Source of the DNA: Echinicola rosea
GTDB taxonomy: Bacteria; Bacteroidota; Bacteroidia; Cytophagales; Cyclobacteriaceae
Assembly: GCF_005281475.1 (NCBI RefSeq)
Contig: NZ_CP040106.1
Coordinates: forward strand, 1,431,501 to 1,495,500
Direction: 5' to 3'
DNA length: 64,000 bases
How positions within the stretch are numbered: the first letter of the stretch is position 1; each line of letters starts with the position of its first letter. Positions 7,432-15,638 of the stretch are shown here, one piece after another. A program made the translations under genes and the position numbers. The notes beneath the pieces were generated by a model. The model did no database searches. It was not told where the DNA came from and saw nothing but the letters and a program-made list of their open reading frames with translations.

Positions 7432-7450
7432 GATTGAGTATAAGGAAACT

Positions 7451-8248
7451 ATGGAAAGAAGGATAAACAATCTTATAGATTTGTGGAAGGAAGGATACTC
7501 AGAGCGTATCAAGAGGCATCAGCCATATCAAGCGATGCAGCAAATTAAGCACATTGCTTCATTATTTAGTCCCGGGGATTTTTTCTATTTTATATTAAAC
7601 ATGCACGATCTTGATCTGGAATATGTCCACCCAAATGTCAAAAACTTTATGGATGTGGATCCTTTACGTGCCACCATTCGAGACCTACTTGGCTACATTG
7701 TGCCAGAGGATATGGAGTCAGTAAGAAAGAAGGAAATGGTGCTTCAGGATTTTCTGGAAAAATTTGATGATCCTTATGAACTTCCCTTTTATAAGATTCT
7801 GTACATGTACAGGATGAAAGATCGCCATGACCGCTATCGTACGATGCTCCTTCAGGTCAATGTGCTTTCCGTTTCAGATACCGGAACCATAGAGCATGTC
7901 CTTAGCGTCCATACGGATATATCTTATCTTGGAATCGCCAAAAGTGATCACATATTCTTTGTTAGCCTTAACGGTCAAAAATCCTACTACAACGTTGATT
8001 GCGAAAATGGGAAATTTGATGAATCCCTTTTTGATCGTCCTTTTAATGGTTTTGGGTCTGACCTTACCAAAAGAGAGTTGGAAATTATCTTTTATTTTTC
8101 TAAAGGCCTTGGTGCCAAGGAAATCGGGGAAGCCCTCAATATTTCGGAATATACCGTGAGGACTCACCGAAAGAATATATTAAAGAAGACCAATCAAACC
8201 AATATGGCACAGCTGATTTCAATGTGCGTCATGGAGGGGTTGATATAA
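7451..8248 (+). CDS. LuxR-type (GerE helix-turn-helix) transcriptional regulator with PAS-like sensor region
   Basis: 265 residues. The C-terminus is a clear LuxR/GerE DNA-binding domain from about residue 205 (LTKRELEIIFYFSKGLGAKE, then IGEALNISEYTVRTHRKNIL). The first 190 residues have no receiver or autoinducer-binding signature. Segments such as YVHPNVKNFMDVDPL and VHTDISYLG look like a PAS-type fold, as seen in many Bacteroidota LuxR proteins. The likely job is sensing an internal signal and controlling nearby or distant genes; the ligand is unknown. Its promoter carries a palindrome over the -7 box (7414-7431). A potassium-channel-like gene follows 111 bp downstream. Confidence 0.85.
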   Translation: MERRINNLIDLWKEGYSERIKRHQPYQAMQQIKHIASLFSPGDFFYFILNMHDLDLEYVHPNVKNFMDVDPLRATIRDLLGYIVPEDMESVRKKEMVLQDFLEKFDDPYELPFYKILYMYRMKDRHDRYRTMLLQVNVLSVSDTGTIEHVLSVHTDISYLGIAKSDHIFFVSLNGQKSYYNVDCENGKFDESLFDRPFNGFGSDLTKRELEIIFYFSKGLGAKEIGEALNISEYTVRTHRKNILKKTNQTNMAQLISMCVMEGLI

Positions 8249-8359
8249 GGTAAAGATGTCGGCTTAGTTTGAAAAGTTTTTTATAATCGTGCAAATATCC
8301 ATTACATCTGTAGATCAAATACAGGATGTTTTTTTAACCTTGTGCAGTAAGCCCAAATC

Positions 8360-9055
8360 ATGATTCCAATGTTTCAGTTAAAAAATTTGCCATTCCTTCT
8401 AGAGAGGAAAAAGTACGAGGTTTTGATATTTTCCCTGATTGTGCATTTGTATGCAGGGGTGTTTTTTGAAAATTTAAACCTGTATATCCTTTACTTTTGG
8501 CCTTTGAGCTTTTTAATGCTAGGTCTTGCGAGTGTTGGGGTTTTTAAGGAGAAGGGAAGATGGAAGATCATTATCAAAAATACGTTGCTGTTGGTGGTCA
8601 TCATATTGCCGGTTTTGCATCCTTTTTTAAAGGACCATGTTTTATTCATGCAGGTGCTCAGCCTGTTATATGTGTCATTTTTTTCATTGATCTTCTGGGA
8701 GGTCATGAAGTTCTTGATACGACCTAGCTATGTCAATGCAGACATAATTTTCGCGGCTGGGTGCGGTTATTTTTTATTGGTGGAGATCAGTGCCTTTCTG
8801 CTGCTGTTTATGTACTATAACCATCCAGGGTCGATCGCCAATGTGGATGCGAGCCAAGTGGCCAGCACCTATATAGATTTGGTCTATTTGGCCAGCGTAA
8901 TTCAGACTTCTATAGGTTTTGGAGATATCACGCCGAGTTTTCATACCACCAAACTGGCCGCATCTTTTATGGGTGTTCTGAGCCAGCTGTACAATGTGCT
9001 GCTGGTGGGCATACTGATCAGCAAATTCTCGTCTAAAATCAATTCGAAAAGTTGA
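8360..9055 (+). CDS. Potassium-channel-like membrane protein
   Basis: 231 residues, mostly hydrophobic. The C-terminal third is an ion-channel pore module: a helix at about 129-153, a pore loop TSIGFGDITP at 183-192 (the GFGD form of the K+ selectivity filter), and a last helix at about 204-223. Four or so helices precede it, so the whole could resemble a six-helix channel. The voltage-sensor pattern of spaced arginines is not evident, and no cytoplasmic RCK/TrkA-N gating domain follows: the protein ends soon after the last helix with a short basic tail. It probably mediates K+ flux across the inner membrane. The second 367-bp element is inserted 58 bp downstream. Confidence 0.8.
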   Translation: MIPMFQLKNLPFLLERKKYEVLIFSLIVHLYAGVFFENLNLYILYFWPLSFLMLGLASVGVFKEKGRWKIIIKNTLLLVVIILPVLHPFLKDHVLFMQVLSLLYVSFFSLIFWEVMKFLIRPSYVNADIIFAAGCGYFLLVEISAFLLLFMYYNHPGSIANVDASQVASTYIDLVYLASVIQTSIGFGDITPSFHTTKLAASFMGVLSQLYNVLLVGILISKFSSKINSKS

Positions 9056-9113
9056 TCGAGATATGTTTTTTGTGGTAAAGGTTTCAGTGGGTTGCGATTG
9101 GAATAAAAAGGAT

Positions 9114-9480
9114 GGTTCTATATGATTTACTATGGGTAACTATTACTTTGCATGTCAAATTCTAGCTTGCCTTTCATCTTGTTGCCTTGTTACTTTTTTC
9201 CTTCAGGTGAAAAACGTAACCAAAAAAACCCGCTGCGGTGAGCTATATGACTAAAATCAAAGCCAGCACTCACGCAGGCAAACTCCTCTATTTGTGCAGC
9301 ATACCAATTTTTTGTACTGATTCACGTCAAACAAGCCTGCGCTTTTTCCAGCCCACTTCTTTGATTTATTAACGTCAAATACCTCAAGGCAGAATAGAAA
9401 ATTGCCCACTGAAAAGGAACATGAATCAACATTAATTTAACCGGAATAATATCTTTACCCACTATAATCCATATAGAGCC
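9114..9480 (-). mobile_element. 367-bp MITE-like element, copy 2 (inverted)
   Basis: Reverse-complement copy of 3497-3863, same length, two substitutions by eye. On the plus strand it begins GGTTCTATATGATTT and ends AATCCATATAGAGCC. A perfect 8-bp direct repeat AAAAGGAT flanks it (9106-9113 and 9481-9488), the cleanest target-site duplication of the three copies. It lies between the channel gene and the gene-free DNA before the histidine kinase. Confidence 0.88.
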
Positions 9481-10049
9481 AAAAGGATTCATCAAAATAG
9501 CGCTCCTAAATAAGTGTTTTTCCTAGGGGTGGCCATTGCTGAAATGATCATATGCTTGTTTTTTTGGTGAATTATAAATATTATTAGTTTTTATTACATT
9601 ATAATTGGTTGTTTTTTTGTATCTTTTATTTTCAGTTAAGCTCCGTGTCGTTATCAAAGAAATATTGCTAGATCCGGTTTTTCTGCGGTGACCATCGGCG
9701 GGAAGATTTAGGTTTGTGTGCGGTGGAGACAGGCGAGTGGTTAATAACCTTCATTTCACGTCCGCCCATATACTCATTGGCCACATAAAAGCCGGGTTTG
9801 CGGTGGCATGATACCAGATTGTGTCGTCAAATTGCCGATGCAAGCCCACATCGGTACCTGTCCAAGAAAGACATGTCCATTTTATTGCAAATGCCCTAAA
9901 ACATATCTAATATTGATGATGGTATTTTGTTAGCTTAAATAAAATATCATTGTCTAAGGGTTTTTTAATGTGCATGCCTTTTTTGAAGAAGAATTACACT
10001 TTATAGACATATAAAGCGGGATGTAATTTTATGTTTTTGCCTAGGAAGT
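9481..10049. other. 569-bp AT-rich gap before the histidine kinase gene, with one possible decayed coding fragment
   Basis: No intact gene. On the minus strand, 9668-9870 reads like a frameshifted coding remnant: FDDTIWYHATA in one frame continues, after a shift, as GFYVANEYMGGREMKVINHS to a stop at 9668. I cannot name the family, and chance is not excluded. The rest (9489-9660 and 9900-10049) is AT-rich with no clear terminator or -7 box at usable spacing. Confidence 0.35.
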
Positions 10050-11357
10050 ATGGAGATCATCATAAGAAATTTAAGACAAATTAAACGTGTAGTCCGATAC
10101 GTCATTCTAGTGATCATTTCCTCTTTATTGGCAGATGCATATGTGGAGTGGAGGATGGGAGACCACCCCGTGCTTTACATAAAGGACCTTATCAATATTG
10201 CCATTATTTTAATTGCTGTATTTTTTTATTGGTTAGGGGCTGTAAAACTCAAGTTTGTTTTGGCCATTGCGGTATATTCCATTTTGGTAAGCATATATGT
10301 ATCTATTCCCTTTCGGCTAGAGAGTGATTCGTTGGTGATGGAGGCGTATTTTGTCAAGGTAGAGCTGATTACGATCTTATTAATGCTGTTAGCAGGGATT
10401 CTTATTCATCGGCATCATATGGTCTATATCTTATTGATTAATGCAGCATTTATATTTATGTGTATGTATGCCCTTCCAGTGGAATACCCCGTATCCAAAT
10501 ACCTGTTTTATTTGGTGCTACTGACTGGTGCTGGTCTTTCTGGCCAAAGCCTCCAAAAAGCCCTAATGGAATTAAGGGAGAATTTGTCGGGTGCCAATGC
10601 TGAAATTGCACGGAACAATAAGAAGTTGATCGAGAATAATAAACAAAAAGACCAACTTTTTCGGATTATTGGGCATGATGTAAGGACTCCGTTTAATCAG
10701 ATCAGTATGGTGCTGAGCATCATGTCCAAGGACTTGGATAAAGAGAAATTTGATGATCTCAAAAATGTCATGGAGACAGCCGTGGAAAATGGTAACCGGC
10801 TGCTTCAGGACCTTATGATCTGGGCAAAGGCACAGGCGACCGACTCAATGGCGGTAAAAGAGAAGGTCCCCATTTACCCATTGATCCAGAAGGAAATACA
10901 TTTTTTTGAGGTGCAGGCCAAAAGCAAATCCATCAAAATCAATAATGGCATCGAGGAAAACATACAGGTCTTGGCGGATCCCAACATGACGGCTACCATC
11001 GTCAGAAATTTCATTTCAAATGCCCTTAAGTTTTCCTACAGGGATTCTTCAATTGATATTTTTGCACAAAAAGACGAAGGCTATACGAGTATTGCCGTGC
11101 AGGACCATGGTACCGGAATGAAAGAAGATAGCTTGGAGAGTTTACAGTATTCTGGAAAAAAAGTAGTCTCTAATGAAGGCACAGAAAAGGAGGTGGGGAC
11201 AGGATTTGGTGTTAGAATATGTCAGAAACTAGCAGAACATCAAGGAGGGAAAGTAGAAATCACCAGTAAATGGGGGGAAGGTAGCGTCTTTAGGTTATTG
11301 CTTCCCAATGCACCTGACCCTAAGGGTTCCAACAAAGCAGAACCTTTAGAAACCTAA
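10050..11357 (+). CDS. Membrane-bound sensor histidine kinase
   Basis: 435 residues. Five or six membrane helices occupy about residues 15-165 with almost no extracytoplasmic loop, so it probably senses within or near the membrane. A short coiled linker leads to the dimerisation domain with H-box FRIIGHDVRTPFNQ (phospho-accepting His at 209). The ATPase domain has an N-box IVRNFISNALKFS (about 314-326), G1 VQDHGTGM and G2 GTGFGVRICQ. There is no fused receiver and no response regulator gene beside it, so it is an orphan kinase here. It is followed 39 bp later by a TlpA-like thioredoxin gene and may be cotranscribed with it. Confidence 0.9.
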   Translation: MEIIIRNLRQIKRVVRYVILVIISSLLADAYVEWRMGDHPVLYIKDLINIAIILIAVFFYWLGAVKLKFVLAIAVYSILVSIYVSIPFRLESDSLVMEAYFVKVELITILLMLLAGILIHRHHMVYILLINAAFIFMCMYALPVEYPVSKYLFYLVLLTGAGLSGQSLQKALMELRENLSGANAEIARNNKKLIENNKQKDQLFRIIGHDVRTPFNQISMVLSIMSKDLDKEKFDDLKNVMETAVENGNRLLQDLMIWAKAQATDSMAVKEKVPIYPLIQKEIHFFEVQAKSKSIKINNGIEENIQVLADPNMTATIVRNFISNALKFSYRDSSIDIFAQKDEGYTSIAVQDHGTGMKEDSLESLQYSGKKVVSNEGTEKEVGTGFGVRICQKLAEHQGGKVEITSKWGEGSVFRLLLPNAPDPKGSNKAEPLET

Positions 11358-11396
11358 TGGCGTACACTTCAATGTCCCAATCAATTTTGTGATGAT

Positions 11397-12410
11397 ATGA
11401 TACGAGTTTTTTTTGGCCTGATCCTCAGTATTGTCAGTGTTAGCGCTTCAATTGCCCAAAAGGAGGGATACACCATCCGTGGAAGGTTTGATGTGGATTA
11501 TGAAGGAATGGTGTATCTCCATTGTGATGGAAAGGTAGATAGTACGCTGGTAAAGGACAATGAATTTACCTTTTCGGGTAAGGTGCCCTACGTGATGGAG
11601 GCTTATTTTACGGCAAATACGCGTATGTTCAATGGGGATTTTTATTTGGAGAACAGTAAAATGAAAGTACTTCTGGGAAGAACAGATGAGATTACTTTTA
11701 TCTCCGATGTCAAGGGTTGTGAGGTACTGAAGCAAATGGATAAGCTAAGCAGGTTCTATGAGGAGTCTTCCGAAGACCCAAACTTCCACCTTGAACTCTA
11801 TCATAAGGTATTGGCCATCGTGAAAGCCGATCCCCAAAGCCAATTTTCGGGCATGCTGGTAGAGGCCTTGGTTAGCAATAAAAAATATGGATCAGCTGAA
11901 GTCAATCACTTGGTAAGTGCTGTGGATACCACTACACAAACCCCGGCGACGATGAAGGAGATTAGATTGACCATGGAAAAAAGAAGGACAGCTTGGGTAG
12001 GGAATGTACTTCCTCCATTACATTTCCCGGATGATAACGGACAAGAGCGCAGTACAACGGAATTTTCCGGAAAGTATCTTTTGGTGACCATTTGGGCATC
12101 TAACTGTGGCTATTGTAGAAAAGAGCATCCTGCCATGGTGGAGATCTACCAAAAATATCACGCCAAAGGGCTGGAAGTACTTGGTATCTCAGTGGACAAC
12201 GGGCGGGACCAGTGGTTGGCGGCAATAGAGAAGGATCAGCTACCCTGGGTAAATACGCTGGCGGAAGGAGGGATGAAACATCCCGATATAAAAAATCTTG
12301 GAATATACTTTACACCCAGCAACTATCTTCTTGATCCTAGTGGGGTCATCATTGGGGTCAATGTTTCTCCAGAGGAGTTGGATCGTCAACTGCCATTGGT
12401 GATGGAGTAA
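11397..12410 (+). CDS. Exported DUF4369-thioredoxin (TlpA/ResA-like) protein
   Basis: 337 residues with a signal peptide ending at about residue 20 (SVSASIAQ). Residues 25-115 fit DUF4369, the N-terminal module of many Bacteroidota thiol-disulfide proteins (YTIRGRFDVDYEGMVYLHCD). From about 200 comes a TlpA-like thioredoxin fold: PPLHFPDDNGQ, then WASNCGYCRKEHPAM with the redox cysteines at 237 and 240, then the cis-proline segment YFTPSNYLLD. It probably reduces or isomerises disulfides outside the inner membrane. The peroxiredoxin gene follows 43 bp downstream, so the two likely form a thiol-redox unit. Confidence 0.9.
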   Translation: MIRVFFGLILSIVSVSASIAQKEGYTIRGRFDVDYEGMVYLHCDGKVDSTLVKDNEFTFSGKVPYVMEAYFTANTRMFNGDFYLENSKMKVLLGRTDEITFISDVKGCEVLKQMDKLSRFYEESSEDPNFHLELYHKVLAIVKADPQSQFSGMLVEALVSNKKYGSAEVNHLVSAVDTTTQTPATMKEIRLTMEKRRTAWVGNVLPPLHFPDDNGQERSTTEFSGKYLLVTIWASNCGYCRKEHPAMVEIYQKYHAKGLEVLGISVDNGRDQWLAAIEKDQLPWVNTLAEGGMKHPDIKNLGIYFTPSNYLLDPSGVIIGVNVSPEELDRQLPLVME

Positions 12411-12453
12411 TATTTTTCCAGTGTAATTAATTACCTTAAACTAAACTAATATC

Positions 12454-13062
12454 ATGCAATTTAAAAAGTTATTCGTGTTGGCGAGTATGGCCACCTTGCT
12501 GCTTCAGTCAGCTTACGCGCAGGAAGTCCCTGCGGATCCTACGGATATTTCGCCTCTTCTGATTGGTGAGCGGATTCCTGAAAGTACGGTGAAGGATCCG
12601 GATGGTAATGTCCAGTCGCTTCAGGAATTAATAAGTGAGCAAGCTACTGTCCTAATCTTTTACCGCGGAGGCTGGTGTCCTTATTGCAATAAGCACCTTG
12701 CTGAGCTACAAGCCGTGGAGCAGGATATTTTGGACATGGGCTATCAGATCCTAGCGATAAGTCCTGATGCTCCTGAGCAGTTGAAGACTACCATGGACAA
12801 AAACGAGCTGACATACAGCCTTTTTTCTGATAACGACCTGAAAGTGACCAAGGCATTTGGATTGGCTTTTCAAGCGCCTGACCGTTACCAGAAAATGCTG
12901 TTCAAGGCGTCTGCAGCGCAAAACCCTGGTGAACTTCCCGTGCCAGCGGTATTTGTACTGGACAAAGAAGGTACGATCCTTTTTGAATACATCAACCCCA
13001 ACTACGACAGCCGGATGAGCGGAAAGATGCTGAGAGCTGTTCTGGAGAGTCTGCAAGACTAG
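12454..13062 (+). CDS. Exported peroxiredoxin-like (AhpC/TSA) protein
   Basis: 202 residues. A signal peptide (MQFKKLFVLASMATLLLQSA, cleavage near YAQ) directs it out of the cytoplasm. The AhpC/TSA fold is recognisable from IGERIPESTVKDPDG onward, with the active site YRGGWCPYCNKH (Cys75 and Cys78), the arrangement typical of the peroxiredoxin-like family. ILAISPDAPEQL and AVFVLDKEGTILFEY complete the thioredoxin-like core. It probably detoxifies peroxides, recharged by a thioredoxin such as the upstream TlpA-like protein. A hairpin at 13090-13133 ends the unit. Confidence 0.9.
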   Translation: MQFKKLFVLASMATLLLQSAYAQEVPADPTDISPLLIGERIPESTVKDPDGNVQSLQELISEQATVLIFYRGGWCPYCNKHLAELQAVEQDILDMGYQILAISPDAPEQLKTTMDKNELTYSLFSDNDLKVTKAFGLAFQAPDRYQKMLFKASAAQNPGELPVPAVFVLDKEGTILFEYINPNYDSRMSGKMLRAVLESLQD

Positions 13063-13089
13063 GCTTATTTATGATATAAATTTGATCAG

Positions 13090-13133
13090 GCTGTTTCATG
13101 AGTGGGCATTCCCATTTGAGAAACAGCTTTTTT
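13090..13133 (+). terminator. Terminator after the peroxiredoxin gene
   Basis: GCTGTTTC (13090-13097) pairs with GAAACAGC (13120-13127), followed by a T run to 13133. It lies between convergent genes; the minus-strand HxlR gene ends at 13162, so it could serve both directions weakly. Confidence 0.8.
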
Positions 13134-13161
13134 GTAGTCAATTGGGTCGATTTTTAGGATC

Positions 13162-13530
13162 TTATTCAGTGCTCATCACCGCTTCACGATGCTGAAGGCC
13201 CCATTTTACCATGGCATCCAACAGTTCACGGATTTTTCTGCCTGAAGGGGTGAGTTCATATTCCACGGTCACGGGAGTGGTATCGTACACCGTTCTGGTG
13301 ACAATACTGTTCAGCTCGAGCTCCTTGAGTTCTTTCGAAAGCATACGCGGGGTAATTTTGGGGATGTCATTTTCAAGGTCTTTAAACCGCTTTTTGCCAT
13401 AGCAAAGCGATCCAATGATGGGAAGTTTCCATTTACCCCTGATTACATTTAGTGTGTCGCGTACAGCAACTACGAATTCGCTTGAGCAAATCTGAACTTT
13501 TTCGTTGCCATTTGTCGTTGATGTGTCCAT
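13162..13530 (-). CDS. HxlR-family transcriptional regulator
   Basis: 122 residues when started at the ATG at 13530 (MDTSTTNGNEKV). An upstream extension in frame would run through the AT-rich promoter and is rejected. The winged helix-turn-helix of HxlR proteins is clear: LNVIRGKWKLPIIGSL, then KRFKDLENDIPKITPRMLSK, then TVEYELTPSGRKI. A cysteine sits at position 15 just before the first helix (VQICSSEF), where redox- and quinone-sensing HxlR proteins such as YodB carry their reactive thiol. It is divergent from a nitroreductase gene, with palindromes in the 113 bp between. Control of that gene in response to electrophiles is the natural inference. Confidence 0.9.
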   Translation of the reverse strand: MDTSTTNGNEKVQICSSEFVVAVRDTLNVIRGKWKLPIIGSLCYGKKRFKDLENDIPKITPRMLSKELKELELNSIVTRTVYDTTPVTVEYELTPSGRKIRELLDAMVKWGLQHREAVMSTE

Positions 13531-13542
13531 AGTTATTTTAGT

Positions 13543-13615
13543 ATTGCTATACAAAAGTATAGTAATATATATTAGTATGTTACTTCCTTTTGTATAGCAA
13601 ATATAGCTAATTTTG
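13543..13615. promoter_or_regulatory. Likely HxlR operator region and nitroreductase promoter
   Basis: ATTGCTATAC (13543-13552) and GTATAGTAAT (13557-13566) form an inverted repeat around AAAA, with one mismatched pair per arm. A further half site GTATAGCAA lies at 13592-13600. TAATTTTG (13608-13615) matches the -7 consensus for the nitroreductase gene, giving a leader of about 23 nt. The half site sits just upstream of that box, so a bound repressor could block it. Confidence 0.55.
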
Positions 13616-13643
13616 AATATCAAAAAAACGAAACAAACAGATC

Positions 13644-14291
13644 ATGAGTTTATTAGAGAATTTAGAATGGAGATACGCCACTAAAAAAATGAACGGAAAG
13701 GCTGTGCCGCAAGAAAAAGTGGATTACATTTTGGAAGCTGCGAGACTTTCCCCTTCATCATCGGGACTACAACCCTATCGCGTGATCGTAATTACCGATC
13801 CGGAAATCAAGGAAAAGATGAAGCCTATCGCTTGGGACCAGAGCCAGATTACCGATGCATCCCATATTTTGGTGTTTGCGGCATGGGAAAATTATACAGA
13901 AGAAAAAATCAAAGAAGTTTTTCGTAATACATTGACGGCTAGGGGGCTTCCTTTGGACAAAATGGATGCGTACAGAGAACGGCTTTGGGGAATGTACAGC
14001 CAGCTTCCTGAAGAATGGCATGCGCATCATGCGGCCAAGCAGGCATATATTGCTTTCGGCACGGCCATCGCTGCTGCGGCGGAACAGAAGGTGGATGCTA
14101 CCCCAATGGAAGGCTTCGATCCAGCCGCTTTGGATGAGTTGCTTGGTTTGAAGGAGCTGGGGCTGCGAAGTGCAGTTGTTTTGCCATTGGGCTATAGGGA
14201 TGAGGAGAATGACTGGCTTGCAGGTATGAAAAAATTCCGTACTCCGAAAGAGGAATTTGTGATTTCACCAATGGAGATAATGGAAAAATAA
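13644..14291 (+). CDS. Nitroreductase-family NAD(P)H oxidoreductase
   Basis: 215 residues, flavin-dependent nitroreductase fold. The N-terminus has the family pattern WRYATKKMNGKAVPQEKVDY and RLSPSSSGLQPYRVIVI (FMN-binding). Later segments include AKQAYIAFGTAIAAAAEQKV, DATPMEGFDP and LGLRSAVVLPLGYRDEENDW. Length and motifs match the NfsB/YodC-like group that reduces nitro compounds or quinones using NAD(P)H. It is divergent from the HxlR regulator and ends at a strong terminator, so it is a single-gene unit under probable redox control. Confidence 0.93.
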   Translation: MSLLENLEWRYATKKMNGKAVPQEKVDYILEAARLSPSSSGLQPYRVIVITDPEIKEKMKPIAWDQSQITDASHILVFAAWENYTEEKIKEVFRNTLTARGLPLDKMDAYRERLWGMYSQLPEEWHAHHAAKQAYIAFGTAIAAAAEQKVDATPMEGFDPAALDELLGLKELGLRSAVVLPLGYRDEENDWLAGMKKFRTPKEEFVISPMEIMEK

Positions 14292-14330
14292 GTGCTGGTC
14301 AGGCTAAATTGCCGACCATTTTCTACAAAC

Positions 14331-14372
14331 AAAAAAAGCTGTATCCTGAATTTTGGGATACAGCTTTTTTTG
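14331..14372 (+). terminator. Terminator of the nitroreductase gene
   Basis: AGCTGTATCC and GGGATACAGCT form the stem around a short loop, bounded by an A run on the left and a T run on the right, so it could act in both orientations. Confidence 0.9.
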
Positions 14373-14394
14373 TCCAAATTAATCTTTGCTTTAA

Positions 14395-14560
14395 CCCGCT
14401 TTATGCATTAGGAATCGTTATGAGAGCTGAAACTGCAAGAAAATCAGGCTGTTTGGAGATTGAATCATAGCATCGCTATGGTGAAATCGAAAACAGCAGC
14501 GAAGCAACTGATTTTGAAGTAGTTTCAGGTCGCAATAGATAGGCTAGTGCATAATGCGGG
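14395..14560 (+). mobile_element. 166-bp MITE-like element (family D), copy 1
   Basis: The ends are inverted repeats: CCCGCTTTATGCATTAG at the left and, read inwards from the right, CCCGCATTATGCACTAG. Direct repeats TTTAA (14390-14394 and 14561-14565) flank it. The interior matches 52687-52861 in opposite orientation, and part of 56797-56910. It contains a small hairpin, ATAGC-atc-GCTAT, at about 14469-14481. It carries no gene. The methyltransferase start codon is only 14 nt beyond the right-hand TTTAA, so the promoter of that gene must lie largely within the element or upstream of it. Confidence 0.75.
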
Positions 14561-14578
14561 TTTAAAATACCAAGATAT

Positions 14579-15160
14579 ATGAACGATGCTGATTTTGTAG
14601 ATGTTCCGGCCATTTATCCCCGAATTTTGGCCAAGTCCAAAGAAATAGGCTTCACCATGCCTTCAGACCAGTATATAGGGGCGCTGTTAAAAACCTTGAT
14701 GTGGTCAAAGCCAGGTGGTAATTTCCTGGAAATGGGTACAGGGATTGGGCTTTCTTTGGCTTGGATGGTAGATGGACTCAGTGACAATTCCACGCTGACC
14801 ACTGTGGATAATGATCCTGCATTAGCGGCCATAGCAACGGATTTTTTTGGCCATGATAAGCGGATCAATGTGGTCTGTGCAGATGGCAGTGAATGGATAA
14901 AAACCTATTCGGGTGATAAGTTTGATTTGATTTTTGCAGATGCTTGGCCAGGGAAGTACAGTGACGTGGACGAGATACTTGCATTGCTGAAAATTGGAGG
15001 TTTTTATATCATCGATGACATGGATAAACAGCCCAACTGGCCCGATGGACATGAAGAAAATGTGGAAAAGCTTGTCGATGCCTTGCAGTCACGCACTGAT
15101 ATCACTTTGTGCAAGATGAATTGGTCCACTGGCTTGGTCGTGGCAGTGAAGATGACTTAG
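14579..15160 (+). CDS. SAM-dependent O-methyltransferase-like protein
   Basis: 193 residues. The SAM-binding motif I is FLEMGTGIGLS at about residues 49-59, followed by LTTVDNDPALA (motif II acidic residue), INVVCADGSEW and FDLIFADAWPGKY (post-II). YYIIDDM-like FYIIDDMDKQPNWPDG closes the fold. This resembles class I methyltransferases of the O-methyltransferase family; the substrate cannot be read from sequence. Its 5' end abuts a family D element, 14 nt from the direct repeat, which may supply or disturb its promoter. Confidence 0.85.
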   Translation: MNDADFVDVPAIYPRILAKSKEIGFTMPSDQYIGALLKTLMWSKPGGNFLEMGTGIGLSLAWMVDGLSDNSTLTTVDNDPALAAIATDFFGHDKRINVVCADGSEWIKTYSGDKFDLIFADAWPGKYSDVDEILALLKIGGFYIIDDMDKQPNWPDGHEENVEKLVDALQSRTDITLCKMNWSTGLVVAVKMT

Positions 15161-15224
15161 TAGTGAGGTAAGTGCAAGGTACAAAGTATCAAGCACGAGG
15201 TACATTTGAAGGTTGTGCAGGGGC

Positions 15225-15638
15225 TCACTGCCCATTCACCGGTAGTTCTCGGTTACCGGAGCGCTCACGTTGCTTTCCGACATCGATAACTTCATAGACC
15301 ACGTGTTTGCTGGCACCTCGCCAAGGGAGTTTACCGAGGTATTCCCTGTAGCGGACTTCCACGAATTTGCCACTGGCCCTTTCCAGTTTTTCAGAGACTT
15401 CACCATCAACGCCGCTGAAGCGGAATTCATTGCTCTGAAGGGCACCAGCGGTGGGGCTTTGGAAGCCTTCCTGTACCAAGCGACCTTCCCACGTTTTGAA
15501 GATAAACCCCTTTTTCTCATAATAGTTTAGGGTTCCTCCTTTTACACCTTCTGCAAAAACAAAGAAATACCTCCAATAAATAAATCCCGCCATAATGATC
15601 AGGAGGGAAAAAATAGCAATCTTAACGTACTTGTTCAT
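15225..15638 (-). CDS. Conserved single-pass membrane-anchored protein, unknown function
   Basis: 137 residues when started at MNKYVKIA (ATG at 15638); an in-frame ATG further upstream is unlikely. One N-terminal helix (IAIFSLLIIMAGFIYWRYFFV) anchors a short soluble domain with the recurring Bacteroidota pattern EGVKGGTLNYYEKKGFIFKT and WEGRLVQEG. Homologues are often misnamed 6-phosphogluconate dehydrogenase in databases, but nothing here resembles that enzyme. It lies convergent with the methyltransferase gene. Confidence 0.75.
   Translation of the reverse strand: MNKYVKIAIFSLLIIMAGFIYWRYFFVFAEGVKGGTLNYYEKKGFIFKTWEGRLVQEGFQSPTAGALQSNEFRFSGVDGEVSEKLERASGKFVEVRYREYLGKLPWRGASKHVVYEVIDVGKQRERSGNRELPVNGQ

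Noticed and set aside
13531..13623. 31-codon N-terminal extension of the HxlR regulator
   Set aside because: It would be translated from the AT-rich operator/promoter region shared with the divergent nitroreductase gene.
15175..15215. Tandem-like AAGGTACAAAGTATCAAGCACGAG phrase split over short units
   Set aside because: Short degenerate GTAC/GTAT phrases after the methyltransferase gene; too brief and irregular to call a repeat. A similar phrase at 61652-61676 is likely coincidental.
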